Shown one piece after another: positions 42,055 through 54,442 of a stretch of DNA of 64,000 bases; the first letter of the stretch is position 1, and each line of letters begins with the position of its first letter. The stretch is from Salvator merianae (taxonomy: Eukaryota > Chordata > Lepidosauria > Squamata > Teiidae). The notes under the pieces are model-generated. The model saw nothing but the letters and a program-made list of their open reading frames with translations. It searched no databases and was not told the origin of the DNA. Where the stretch lies: assembly GCA_003586115.2 (NCBI GenBank), contig QVOM02000034.1, positions 144,834,517 through 144,898,516 of the forward strand, given 5' to 3'. A program made the translations under genes and the position numbers.

Positions 42055-43068
42055 CTGAAAAAAATATAGGGTTTTTTTTGTTTGTTTGTTTTAATTTATG
42101 CCTTAAGTATTCTTATAAGTTGGAAGTAGAAAATATACAGGTCCACACCAATAGATTTTTTTTGTTCAGCAAAGGCTGAATTTACTTTATGGTATTCCTG
42201 GAAAAGTTCAGAAAGCAAGGGGAAATTGTTGAATCTTCTTTTGATCCTGCAATTGCCAGTCACCACTGCCAGACAACAGGAGGTAATCCTGATTACTTAC
42301 TTCATCTGCTTTCTCTTCATATTACTCTTCCTGTTGCAAAATACTCAGATGCTAGCAAACGTCCACTCATTTCCTTTCTCCAGCACCAAGCTTGCTAGCA
42401 TAAGGGTAGTTTGGAAGAGCAACAGTAAAGGTAGGAGCTGGCAATGATAAAACTATTATGGAAAACCCATAATTATTGATGGATTTTCTGTAATAACGCT
42501 ATATCAACTTTTTTATCATCTAACCCAGGATTATATTGGGATTGCCATGGATATGTGTGACAATCCCAGTATAATCCCAGGAAGATCATAGGTTTTTACC
42601 CACATCTGGAGATATCCTTAGTGTGAATGAACCACATTAATAATCACCTCCAGACACAATGCAACATAATTTACACAAATATATGTCTTGCTATTAGGTT
42701 GTAAATATTCTGGTGCTATTAGGCTGTCACTTCCTATATGCCATTAAAGCGGGCTCCCCATGGTATACCAGACCATGGTAGGGTGTTTTTTACATGGCCT
42801 TTGTGGTTTGGTATATTGACAGTAGTCCAGTTGTGGGTTACTTTAAAAAGTTTTACTGGTGGACCAATATACTGCACCATTTTGGTGCCCTACCCCAGTC
42901 TGTGGCCTAATCCAATGCAAACAGACCATTCTAGGAATGTGGGCCTCTGCTGGTCCACACTAATTTGCAGATCAGACATTAATCCATCCCATGTTCTTCT
43001 ATACTGGCAAATTCAGAATGGGCCACAGTCTTAGTATACGATATGAAAAGTGAATTGCTAGCTCTTAC
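42055..43068 (-). other. LRP1B intron, 1,014 bp
   Basis: Short intron. 42.74-43.03 kb resembles the unclassified interspersed repeat seen at 23.1-23.4 kb. Nothing else is recognised. Confidence 0.75.
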
Positions 43069-43149
43069 CTGCATCACAGTGCCACTTGTTACTGATACAT
43101 CTTTCATTTTCACATATGAAATGAGTTAAAGGGTCACAAGTTGGGAATT
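43069..43149 (-). CDS. LRP1B: LRP1B exon: first part of a split LDLa repeat (CR6-like)
   Basis: Short exon of 81 bp, phase 1 at both ends, encoding only the N-terminal two thirds of an LDLa repeat. It starts [18 protein letters not shown] and ends at WHCDA. It contains cysteines 1 to 4. Cysteines 5 and 6 and the DxSDE calcium residues come from the next exon, 1,014 bp downstream. The acceptor is TTTGCAG and the donor GTAAGAG. This split repeat matches the LRP1 repeat that begins PTCFPLTQFTC. Because the exon is so short it is easily missed by gene predictors. The frame joins cleanly to both neighbours. Confidence 0.9.
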
Positions 43150-43507
43150 CTGCAAAGAAGATAGAATTTAACATGAAATATTAAAGGTAACTTTCATCAA
43201 TACTAAGACAGAAAACAAACAAAATAAAAAAAGTATGTTCACTACTTTGGACAATTTCCACATTATTTTGGAGTGGCAAAACTGAGGGTCTGGTAGCACT
43301 GTGGTAAATATTCTCAAGTTTTTCTCAGAAAATTCTGTTCTGAGAAATTTCAGGTTACACAATTTGTGTATTAGTTCACAATACTGGCTGAAGGAAGCAA
43401 TGTGTTAAGAGAGGGAGTTTTCAAGGCTTAGAGTCCAAGACCACTACCTCCTTGAAAATATTAGAAACTTGATTTCACAGTACTTAAGCTGAATACAAAT
43501 GTGCTAA

Positions 43508-43553
43508 ATAATAATAATAATAATTATAATTATAATAATTATAATAATAATAG
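43508..43553. repeat. AAT-rich trinucleotide repeat
   Basis: An imperfect run of AAT/ATT triplets. Confidence 0.85.
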
Positions 43554-43769
43554 ATAAAACTGTACAGACAATTGACCATATGTTTTTCAATTAAAACCTA
43601 AAATTCTCCGCCAATTCAGACATGGTAAAGAAAAGGAGGGGGGGAAAGTTAAGGGTAAGAGACAAAAAAACAGAAATTACTTAAAAATATAACTTAATTA
43701 AAAACAAAAACAAAAACTTGAAAATACTTAAAAACTGATCAAACACCATATCCTATCCAAACCTTCACA

Positions 43770-44162
43770 GTAATGTTATTGGGAGAGCCAGGGCATTTTC
43801 AGTAGCTGTTCTTGATCCAGTTCCAGTAGCTGTTCTTGATCCTGACCATGGCTGTGGCTGGGAAGCATCCAGCTGCTGCCATGATGACCAGCAGGGTCAT
43901 GCAGCTTGCAGACACACGCAGGCCCGATCAGTTGATCATACTGGCCCAGTTGCCACGCTGCCAGGTAAGTGTGAACACACCTTACCAGGAGGTTACTATC
44001 ACCTCCCGGTAAGGCTGTGGAACACAAATTAACACTCCATAGTTAGGAGTGAACGGGAGCTGTGCAATGCTGCTCTCAGCCACTCAGGCCTCTGCAAAGT
44101 GTGGAAGCACTTGGCTAGCAAGTGTCCTTGACACATGCTAGCACAAAGTGTAAAAAGGCCCC
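43770..44162. mobile_element. GC-rich inverted-repeat element, 5' truncated
   Basis: Right end AAAGTGTAAAAAGGCCCC with TAGCAAGTGTCCTTGACACATGCTAGC just inside. The interior matches the 40.76 and 55.4 kb elements (AACACACCTTACC and its inverted partner GGTAAGGC). The left terminus is missing. Confidence 0.6.
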
Positions 44163-44723
44163 TACTGTATATCTGAAATAAGATGAAGTTTGACTTTTTT
44201 CTACTCTCTGCCTGATGCAGATTTGCAAATCAAGGGTGAAATGTGAGTTTCTTGATATTCTAAATCTTCAGTTAATGAATGTAGAAGCTAAGTTCAACCA
44301 TTATAGGAATTCTGTTTACTACCTGTAGGAATTGTAATAACTTAGAAAGCTTGTAAATGTTTTAAGATATTAAATATAACATCCTTTGAAACAAAATATC
44401 TTGCTATCTAAAAAATAATTTCAACACTTTATTGGAATCGCTCATCCTGTCTTGGACATAAAGAATAAACACTACAAGATATTGAAGAGCAAAAATGCAA
44501 ACAAAAATAACAGCAAGAAGGGTGGACCCAGACATTTAGTGGCCATCTCATCCAGTAACAACCAACATGTGGTTTAAGACTGGATGGAGAGGTTTATTGG
44601 AAGTTCCCTTGCTGAATGTTTTTTGTGGGATGAGGAACTGAAATGGGGCTTTCCTGTGTGAGTATCTCAACTATGGAACTCTATCTTATAGAGATAAAAC
44701 ATCCCCAGAACCATCAATTTTAT

Positions 44724-44724
44724 T

Positions 44725-44762
<38 letters not shown>
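44724..44762. repeat. GATA tetranucleotide microsatellite
   Basis: About ten perfect copies of GATA. GATA/TATC arrays are common in squamate genomes. Confidence 0.95.
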
Positions 44763-44879
44763 CCCTTAAGAGTTATCTGTTTATTTTGGCTTTCAGAAGT
44801 TTGTACCAGCTTGTGACTGTCATTGCCAAGATGTTGTGTTTTCTTCCATTTGTTTTATATTATTTAAATGAATTGCTTT

Positions 44880-45235
44880 ATACCATCATGATACTTATGA
44901 TAGTATCTGCTGGTGACGCCCTCTTGTCTGTGCAACCTCCCCCAGCAACTGAAAGGATGGGGATGTGTGAGATGGCCTTTTCAGTGATAGTTCTCAGATT
45001 ATGAAATAATCTGAGGTGTATCAGGCACCATCACTGTATGAATTCAGATGCCTGATAAAGATGCACTTCTATAAGCTGGCTTTTGGTTGAACAGTCTCCT
45101 TTCCCTGTTTGGCACTGTTATTATTGTGTCATATCATTTTAATTGTGTTTTGCATTGGTTTGGTTGTGATCCACCCTGAGACCTTTGGGCGTAGGATGGG
45201 ACAGAAAGACAAATAAAAAAATATGTAAATAAAAG
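44880..45235 (+). mobile_element. L2-type LINE, 3' end
   Basis: A decayed C-terminal coding remnant (FSVIVLRL near 44.98 kb, in place of the family's F-S-V-x-A-P-x-L-W-N motif). A 3' UTR follows, ending GATCCACCCTGAGACC and GGATGGGACAG with an A-rich tail. Confidence 0.7.
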
Positions 45236-45589
45236 TTGTAGGATAGTATTTTAAAAGAAAAGGGCACAAAGGAAGAAGTAGATTCAATTTCCTGTTAGCC
45301 TTTAATCTCTCTAAGTCATGACAAACTAGCCTTGCTTCTACATCAGATCAAAGCCCATTTTGCTGTTTTTATTATGAAAGTCAAAGGCAAATTATCATTT
45401 AGGACCTCTTATTCACCCTAAATAACTGGCTACCACTGAAGAAGTACATACGTATGGCGCTCCCTACAGGAATGTCAGAGTGTTAATATTCTAGGGTGAC
45501 TGTGATAATTAAAAATAATTGTTCACACAGTGTTGGATAAGTCATATCATGCATTCCCAGCATGTATGCAGGTTAATGATCAGTAATGC

Positions 45590-46530
45590 TAGTAGAAGGA
45601 AAAAGCCTTCAATGGTTCATATATTTACAACTAATTGAAATGTTGAGAATGGATATAAAAACTTCTGAAAAAGCACAGAGTAAGACAGAATTTAAAGTGG
45701 AACTGTGTACAGATGATGAATATGTTATTGCTAAAATGTATAAACTCTTATTGAAAATGGAAATGGAAGAACGTATTAAAGATTGTCTGATAAAATGGGT
45801 GCAAAATTTTGAGTATAATATATAAATGGATCAATGGGAAAATTTCAAAGGAATTGAAATTTACATTATGCTATAACTTTAAAGATTTTTTTTTGGTTGT
45901 TTGTTTTTATAAAATGATGTTTTGTTGGTATATGACTCCAGAGAGATTAGTTAAAATATATAAAGACATTTCTAATGTTTGTTGAAAATGTAGAAAATGA
46001 GAAGGGACTTTATAATCTTATGTGGTAGACATATGAAACAGCTATGAAAATTTGGATTCAATTGCATATGTTTATGCAAATGGTCCAGAACTTCTTTCTC
46101 TGGACTTGATGAATCCTCCACTGGAGAAGAGCTATGGAAGATTATTTCAATATATGATTACAGCTGAGAGATTGCTACATACACATGCACAGCTGAATTA
46201 TTAGTGAAACTAATAGACTTGGTAAAAATGGACAAATGGACATGTTTCATCAGAGAAAGAATAGTAGTATCACCTCTTTAAAAATGGGAACTCCTTATTG
46301 ACTTTCTGAGCAAGAAAAAATGATCTACTGACCACTTGATTATTAGAAAACAAATTGTTAAAAGAAGTAATTATAACATTAGGACAAGGTATGAGAATGG
46401 ACATATATCTAGTTGTCAAAAGGATGATCAGAAGTCATCTTTTTTCTTTAATTCTCATTGTTTTTCTATATTTGTATCTTGTAATACTTTCTAAAAATCT
46501 CTAGTTAAAAAAAAAAAAAAAATGATAAGG
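45590..46530 (+). mobile_element. Lizard-type L1, 3' end of ORF2
   Basis: The frame at 45586-45825 includes KMYKLLLKMEMEERIKDC and IKWVQNFEYNI. A decayed C-terminal module follows in broken frames, and a poly-A tract lies near 46505-46522. This spacing resembles the C-terminus of Anolis-type L1 ORF2 proteins as I know them. Several stops and shifts, inactive. Confidence 0.68.
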
Positions 46531-47329
46531 AAAGTCAATAAAGTTGTAACCAATTTTACCCCCAACTAAAATTTGCACCTTCATTAGTTCATGCTCCTAG
46601 GCAAGATAGCACTGCAGACTTATAAATAAATGAACTACAATAATTCAACATTTAGGCTTTCAAACACATATATGAATATAAAACAAGTAGTTATAAATAT
46701 GTGGACACCTCCTACATATTTCCTACTTATGAAGGCTACTGAATGTACTAAGCACAATAATAACTACAACTTAACCATGTCAGAATCCAATTTGCTATGC
46801 TTTTGTACCTACTGTATATTTTAAATAGTCTCTATTTTCTTTAAAGAATTGTTGAATATTTTTGCTAGGGTATTATTATTTCAAGCTCAGACTGCAAACA
46901 GACAGGACAAAGGTGAACCAGTGTAAGGCCCACTACTCACCTGTACCGTATTATAAATTGTATATATGTAGGCAAGGACAGAATATGTTATGGTTGAAGC
47001 AGAATCAACTTAATGTTTAAAACTAGAAAGAGGAATCATTTCTGTTGCATCCATTATGTCAACAAAATGGATGGGTTCAAAAGTAAGTTGTTATGTCAAA
47101 TTTCTTCATTTCAGACTTGGCTTTAAAGAAAAGCCAGTGTTATTTAGAAGATAGAATTGAACTACATTCTGCAGTAAGAATTATTATTTTTTCTTGCAGT
47201 TATTAATATAGCCATTTAAAGATTGTGTGAGTTATTTTAATTAAATTTTTTTAAAAAAAATCATTTCTAGGAAGGAAATAGCTCTGCTACTAACTATGCA
47301 GGCCCTTGTGTCAACACCACCATCCACAG

Positions 47330-49810
47330 GTTCATTGATATCATTTACATCAACCCTGGAATGCACAGAGACAGGCTAATCAAGCTAGTTACTAAATATT
47401 GGAGACAGTCCCTGGAGATCTCAGAGTCAAGCATATCACAAATCTCAAAATGCTCATGTTTCCCTATCAGGACAAGAAGAGGTGTGGGGAGAGGTTGAAC
47501 AAAGTGAGAATGGAGAAGCCTGCTTAAGCGAAAGACTATGGTGAAAGACAGGGTGATTTTTTATGAGTTTGGGACATTTAAGGCAAAATGTTATGGGGTT
47601 AATCTGTTCCACTACTTTGAAAAGGCCAGGAAAGCAACAGTCTAATTTCCTGAACAGGTGAGGAGACTTGAGATGACAAGTAGAGATAATCAGAATGTCC
47701 CACAGAAATGTCAGCAAAAGCATGGGATTTATCTACAGAAGCTTTTTGAACTTCTTTAGCAAGGTCAAGGTCTGCTTATAATTTGGCAATCAGCCCAATC
47801 AGATACAGAGGAAGGTGCTTTGAGTTGAGAACCAAGGGAGGTAGAACAGACAAATTTGTACCATAAACAACTTTAAAGTAAAGTTGTAAACCTGTAAAGT
47901 GGAATGGATGAAGTTATTATAAGCAAATTCAGCAAAAGGCAAATACGTAGAGCAGTTATTTTGCCAGAAATTAGCAAAACAAGACAAATACAGTTCAAGA
48001 ATATGATTGATACATTCAGTTCCTCCATCAATCTGAGGATGATAGATGAAGGAAAAGCTCAAATCAATGTGCAGGAGGGAAGTGAAGGACTTCCAGAATT
48101 TAGCTGTTTTCACAGTCAGAGATGATATGTGAAGGTACTCTGCAGAGCCTGAAAATATGTTCAAGGAATACTTCAGCAAGTTGAAGAACAGAAGTGATCT
48201 GCTAGGAAAGAATGAAGTGAGCCATACAGAATAGTGGTCAACAACAGTCCAACTAATTGTAAATCCAGAGGAAGAGGACAGGGTTTGGAAGGGGTAGGAA
48301 GGGGTTGCAATAGCCCCTCTGACTTGCAGGGACAGATTTAGAGGTATTACAGATGGGACAGGAATGGACATGACCCTCAATCTCTTTGTGTATAGCTAGC
48401 CACCAATAAAGCTTACAAATGATTACTAGTGTTTTAAGAACCTTAGTGTGGCTGGCTATGGGACTATCATAGTGAAATTCCAGAATTTTGAGCAAAGAGG
48501 TAGAGGTATGTACAGGTTATTATCTTTGGCAGGCAGCTCATTGATCAAAGTGAAAACAGTACAGTGGCCCTGAAATCATTCATCCAAAGGAAGGTGTGCA
48601 GTTAGTTCAGTCTCCAGTGGGTATAGAATATCAAGAGCTATGGCAACCAAACCAAAGTGAACTGCAAACAAAATAGTGAAGACCAGGAGGCTCATCAGAA
48701 TCATGGCATTGAGATTTGCAGCATCTGACAAATTATTCCTTTCACCATTTATGTACTTGAGTGTAAAGTAAAAATAAGTTAAGAACTCAGTGTAGCAGAA
48801 CTGTTGGGGTGAAAGTTTGCATGGCACTTGAAGCACCTGGAGATTCAAAGGCACTCAGTGGTTCATGGTCCCATATCTAATAATTCCATTCCAAAGGAAT
48901 TAACTGACATGAGTCAGGCATAAGGGTGTGAGTTACCAGTATCAGCATCCCATTAGACTGATACCCCCATACATACAGCAAAATCACTCGTATGATACTG
49001 AACAATGAAGCATAGGTTGGGATCAGGGTGTTTGAGAAAGGTTATTGAGTAAAATAATTTTGAGTTTGCCAAACACCATCCAGCATTCTATAGTCCATTG
49101 CAGTTTTTTGTTTTAGTTGGCAGTGAGAGGAGCTACCATATCAACAAAATTAAGAATGAATTTCCTGTAAAAACTGGCAAAATCCAAGAAGCTTTGCAAT
49201 TATCTGCAGGTGCAGACAGGTGCCTAGACCAGAACGGCAACTACTTTATTGGGTTTCATTTCTATGCCCCTATGAGAGATATGGTAACTCAGGAAGTCAA
49301 GCTTGTTCAGATGGAACTCACATTTCAAAAGTTTAACATAAAGTTGATTCTTTCTAAGTCTCAAGCATAGCATGAACATGGGTCATGTAGGAAGTCAGAC
49401 AACAATAGCATTAAATAATCCAGGTAAACAATATGGAAGGTATTTAACATGTCTTTAAAGATGTCATTAATGAAATTTTAAAAGGTTTCAGGTCTAATGC
49501 TGAGACTGAACATGATTACCAGATATTCAAACTAGCCATGACATGTGTTGAAAGCTGTTTTCCATTCATTCTTATCCCTTATGCAAATTCCATTGTATGT
49601 TTTTTCAGAATTCAAGCTTGGTGAACACCTTAGCCTGCCTTAACTGGTCAAGTAGGTCACTTACAAGAAACAAGGACTAGCAATTTTTTAAGAGAAATCT
49701 TCTTGAGTGCTCTGTAATCAATACAGATTCACAACTCACAACTTTTTTTTGACAAGCAGAACAGGTGAAGTCATGCTCTGGAAGCATGTCAGTGCTGACT
49801 GATAAAAGTT
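47330..49810 (-). mobile_element. Decayed Ty3/Gypsy chromovirus, pol region
   Basis: On the minus strand, from high to low coordinate, the pieces appear in order. First, RT fragments (about 49.79-49.57 kb). Second, the RT tail with [21 protein letters not shown] (about 49.37-49.24 kb). Third, an RNase H end with FYFTLKYINGERNNLSDA (about 48.7 kb). Fourth, an integrase zinc finger with paired His and CPIC (48.25-48.5 kb). Fifth, an integrase core with YHPQIDGGTE and LPFAEFAYNN (47.8-48.38 kb). Sixth, a GPY/F-like module with FPGLFKVVEQINPITF (47.45-47.72 kb). Last, a chromodomain-like scrap with DMLDSE and LQYLV (about 47.4 kb). Many stops and shifts. No gag, protease or LTR was recognised. 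Confidence 0.82.
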
Positions 49811-50639
49811 CAAAAAGGAATAAACACCAGCAAACACATATATACTTGAACAGATGCCTGCCTTCCCAAAACCTGTCACACAGACCATTACCAAAACATC
49901 CCAGTTAAGTCCCAATTACTTCCCAACCAGAGTAACCTTGGAGAACAGTACTAGCTTAATTAAAAACAAAATGCCATTTTATTATTTCTAGCATAGAGTA
50001 AAAGCAGAGTTAGTGATGCAAGCCAGAAGACGTGGCCTCATCAAACATATAGAGGAAGGTGACATAGTGGTCACATAGGCTCTGAGGTCCCTGCTGGGGT
50101 CACCACTGTTCTTTTTTTTCCTTTTCTTTTTTTACGGTTACCAGCCTCCTCTCATATAGGTGAGTACACCTGAATTTAGCTTGAGAGAGAGAAGAAAGTG
50201 ATGACTTTGAAGTGACTGTCATTTTCTGCAGAGCATTGGCAATCTAGTCACAGCAAGGGAAGGCAGTCATTTCTAATTGTCAATTGTCCCCTCTCTGAGT
50301 GAACCAGAACTCAAGTGTTCAGAGGTTAATGTGGAAATGTTTGCTATTAATGCACTCATCTTCTATTTTGATTGACTTTGGATTCAAGTGTTTTAAATGT
50401 AATATTTTTATATTGATGCATTTTCAATTATCAAAATTTGGAATAATTAATAAAAGATTTTTTTAACAAAAATTTATGCTTTAATGATTTTCAGATGGTA
50501 GACAAATGTTGACTATAATGTTTCAACATTTGTACTAGAATATATGTTTTCACTGAACCTATACGTACTGTTTTTGTCAGTATACTTTGACAATAATGTG
50601 GAAAAGCAAATGTTGAATAAGTATAGTAACAATAATGAC

Positions 50640-50929
50640 AATGAAGTGAGACATGACAATGAGATGTGCATCCACACCTGCTTCTGGGTGCAAATGCACT
50701 GCACGGCTGTGCCTGCGTGATCCATGTTGTTGCTGGTCATCACAGCCGTGGCCAGAAGCTTCCCAGCTGCTCTCATGGCACAGAACAGAAGTAGGATGCC
50801 AGCATTCACACCACGAAAGCTGGTTCCTGCTAGCATTCTGTTCTAAAACCTTGCAGTGCAGTGCAGAGGTCTATTCTACCTTATAACAGTATAATTATCT
50901 AGTCTAAGGTGGAAAATGTGAAAAGGCCC
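50640..50929. mobile_element. Inverted-repeat element fragment, GGGCCTTTTCACA-ended
   Basis: Right end AAAATGTGAAAAGGCCC with ATAATTATCTAGTCTAAGG just inside. The interior words (CATCACAGCCGTGGCCAGAAG) match the 43.8 kb element in inverted orientation. The other terminus is not clear. Confidence 0.55.
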
Positions 50930-51411
50930 TATGTTACACTCCTCTGCTTGCATCTGAATATAGCAATAAAACAGCCATTCACTCAATGACTGTCCCCTCT
51001 GGTATCCCAACACTCCCAACTCCTTCCAAATATACTCTATTCTTCTAACTTTTTCCCTGCTAGGGTTTCTCTGCCCCTTTCTGCACTATTTTGCCCTCTG
51101 TCATATGCCATTAATACAGACTAGGAGAGGTCCCACTCCCCTTAGTATGGCCAGTCTACATCAGACTAGGCTGTGGACAGGGGTCTGTTACCTGTACACC
51201 TTACAAAGGTAGTCCACATGTGGACTACTGTTGGTATATTTGACCATAAAGGACATGCAGATAGCACACACTGTAGTCAGATATATGGGCCTGGCTGTTT
51301 TTCTGAGCACACCACCAAGAAGACCTCAGCCAGGAACTTCAAAGGATAGGTTGAGCCAGGCTGTCCAAAATGCAGACAACCCTGAAAGGGGATAGGGGAA
51401 GCCCAAACTAC

Positions 51412-51553
51412 GGGCCTTTCTGCACTTTCTACCTTAGAATGGGATAATTATAGTCCAGCTGCTCCTGGTACAGTTGTGAAGCACTCCACAGCTATACCAG
51501 GAGCAGCTGGACTATAATTACCCCATTCTAAGGTAGAAAGTGCAGAAAGGCCC
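51412..51553. mobile_element. 142 bp foldback MITE
   Basis: Nearly perfect hairpin: the left arm starts GGGCCTTTCTGCACTTTC and the right arm ends GAAAGTGCAGAAAGGCCC. The arms continue inward through CTTAGAATGGG, TATAGTCCAGCTGCTCCTGG and their complements. Exact 3 bp flanks TAC (51409-51411 and 51554-51556). Shares its terminus with the 180 bp family but has a different interior. Confidence 0.92.
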
Positions 51554-51624
51554 TACCTTGGGTCAGGTTACCTATCCCAAACCAAGGCCAGTAGGGAAAT
51601 AGACTATGATCACAAACAACTTAA

Positions 51625-52120
51625 GGCCTGTTCACACTTACGGCAGTATAATGGTCTAACTAGCACGGTTCAGGTACGGAGAGGGGTCTTCACACCTGCC
51701 AGTGCTGGAACACTCTGCAAGCTGACCAGCACTGAACGCAGTGAGAATGGGAGCGCACTAGTTTGGTAGCTGTGTTCAAACCCTGAGGGTCTGTGTTCGA
51801 ACCTGTGTTTGAACAGGCCAGCAGGGTCCAGACCCCAAGGTCCAAACAGGGGTGTGAACCAGCAGAGTGCTCCTGTGTGGCCCTGCTGGCCCCACTCTGC
51901 TGCCATTTTTAACCAGTAAATGGTGTGAACGCACCTTCCCTGATCCTCATCTGATCATGCAAGTCGGGCTAGAGACTACAATTTAGTTGACCACAGCTGG
52001 TCAGATTCAGGTAGGCATCAGGTTGGCTTTGGTACCTTTCGGGTCAGCTGGGGCTCTTCATGAGTGTGGATCCTGTGTTCTAGCTAGCGTCCTGAAATGT
52101 ACCACTTGCTAAGTGAGCCC
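51625..52120. mobile_element. GC-rich inverted-repeat element, ~496 bp
   Basis: Left end GGCCTGTTCACACTTACGG; right end CTTGCTAAGTGAGCCC. The interior has repeated GTTCGAACC/GTGTGAACC words. Right border less certain. Confidence 0.5.
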
Positions 52121-52364
52121 TTAGTTTTGCTTCTCCTGGTAGATACATTGGTTCAGCCTCTTTGTAAACAGCACAGGACTTTTATCACAAGTTATTTATT
52201 GCCACATCAATCTGTTGTTCATGTGAATATATTCTGGCTTTGACCAAAATAAATTACATACATACCAAAACTCTCCCTGGTTTTTCAATTTAATCAGTAA
52301 AACAAGTGTTAAAACTTCAGTTATGTTCTAACCAAAACCAGACATTTCTGGACAGATAAACACT

Positions 52365-52798
52365 GGGCTCGTTTACACTTTGCAAGAGGAACATTCCTAG
52401 CCACTCATTAGTCAGGTGCATTCGCACCTTCAAATGGAATCAGCTACCTTGATGCTCGCCCAAGCCCACCTGATGCCTACCTGAAGCTGAGTAGTGCTGG
52501 TGAAGTAAATTGCAGTCTGGAATCTGACTTACACAATCAGGTATAGATCAGGGGAGCCATGTTCACACTACTTCCAGGTTTGCAATGGTGGCAGGGAGGG
52601 GCCGGCTTCAGAAGTAGCTCTATGGTTTCAGAAGTAATTCCCTGACTAGTGCATTCCCATTCACACTGCTCCCCCTGCTGGTCAGCTCGCAAACTGTTCC
52701 ATTGCTGACAAGTGTGATTGGTACCCAATGGACTCCATTTTGGCTGGCCTGAACCCTGCTAATTAGTATGTTCTGCTCTGGTAAGTGCAAAAATGCCC
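52365..52798. mobile_element. Inverted-repeat element, ~434 bp
   Basis: Left end GGGCTCGTTTACACTTTGC; right end GGTAAGTGCAAAAATGCCC. The interior contains TCAGAAGTA words in tandem near 52.61-52.64 kb. Non-coding. Confidence 0.55.
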
Positions 52799-52828
52799 AC
52801 CATGTTAGAAATTCCCTTAATAAGTAAC

Positions 52829-52844
52829 TTTTTTTTTTTTTTTT
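52829..52844. repeat. Poly-T tract
   Basis: A run of about 16 T residues just after the preceding element. Confidence 0.8.
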
Positions 52845-54217
52845 CTTTTTCATGTCATGCTCGGTTGTCTTAGTATTCTGGAAAGTGAATATAATAGACA
52901 TAAATAGGATATATGGAGCTATTTTGTAGAATCTGCCAGTTAAGAAAATCTGCTTAATGGTAGCAAGAACAAGTGATCACAACGCTGGGCAGGTGAAAGC
53001 TTGTCTGGCACTTAAGTTTCCATCGGAGTTTTGATATTTGCCTCCAACTACCATTTGTACCAGCTCAAATCCTTTTAGAACAAATGTTAGAACCATGTAT
53101 ATACAGGGTTTGAAACTTTTTTTCATGCAAATTTCATTTTCAGCTTCGTTTACAGCTCATTGGCCAGGTTTTACCTGTTCAGTTCCAAGTTTAAAAATAT
53201 TTCATACTAATGCACTATAATGCCAATGTAATAAATATTGCTAAATACTTATGGAACTATAATATGGCTGATATTTGTCATGGTTACATATGTCTGCTCT
53301 CCTGTTCATTTTATTCCTTGCAAGATCTGCAGCTTGTCAGCAGGAACACAGATCTATTTTTTGCATGCTCTGAAGAACTCATCATTTGCCAATGAAAGTA
53401 ATGGAAGAAAGTGCTAATGAAAGCTGTAACCTTGCCAGTATAATGAGAGAAAAGGAGGGGGTGCTTCTCTTTGATATAATCATTAGCTATCTCTCTGTAG
53501 TGACCTCTGTGTATAATGTTGGAAGTTTGGGTCGCAAGGTGCAGTTTTGTCTTGTTTAATCAGGAGACAGTTTATTCCACTCTTAAACATTGATTTCCAA
53601 ATTTTCATTATTAGAGGAATGTATTTTAGCTTAAGACTGCAATTCTAAGAACATTGGTGAATGGTGACTCCTATTCAACTCAACTAAAGCAGAGCAAACA
53701 TTATTTATTTCAAACATTTCTGCATGCTTAGTAAGGCCTTGCGACTGTGTGTGCAGAATAGATTATAAAATATAAAAGGCCCTTTCCACACTTGCCGGTA
53801 GTGCAGAATAAGAAGGCCTCTACAGGCCCCCCTTCCACAGGTTGTTGTGGTTTAAGGGAGGTCCTGTCCCCTCCATCTGTGAAGGATGGAGCATAAACCA
53901 GGCTAGGACACCGAAAAAGGAGCTCTGGTCCAGTCTACCACTTGACCTCTTTTTTGAGATTTACTAGTTTATATCAGATCACAGATGTGGGCAGACAGCA
54001 CAACTAAGTGGTCTGGAATACCATGGGGTGTCCAGTTTGGCATTGCAACAAGGCATACCATCAGAATTGAGCCTCAAGGAGCTCCAAAGGCCAGGACCTT
54101 CCATTCCTGGTCTTTGGAGCATTCAGAGGGCCACACACTAGCACCAAAGCTGGTGTCAGCTTTGAACAGCCTTGTTCCATGCCAGGAGCAATCTATCCCA
54201 GCTTGTGACAGATTGTT

Positions 54218-54254
54218 TATTCTGGTACAGAGTGGCCCACTCTGTACCAGAATA
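54218..54254. repeat. 37 bp palindrome
   Basis: Two perfect 18 bp arms (left arm TATTCTGGTACAGAGTGG) around one central C, 8 bp before the 54263 foldback. It may be the terminus of a repeat that begins GGCCCTTTCCACACTTGCC at about 53777. Confidence 0.93.
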
Positions 54255-54262
54255 GCAACAAT

Positions 54263-54442
54263 GGCCCTTTCTGCACTTGGTCTTATTCCAGATTATATCC
54301 TGGAATAGGGACCTACTATCTGCATGCTAGTATAAACTATGGGAGGCCCCACCCAGGGCTTGCTGTAATCTGCACTAGCATGCAGATAGGAGGTCCCTAT
54401 TCTTGGATGTAATCCAGAATAAAGCCAAGTGCAGAAAGGGCC
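54263..54442. mobile_element. 180 bp foldback MITE, copy 4
   Basis: Left arm GGCCCTTTCTGCACTTGG, right arm CCAAGTGCAGAAAGGGCC. Exact 3 bp AAT on both sides (54260-54262 and 54443-54445). The cleanest copy of the family here. Confidence 0.92.
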
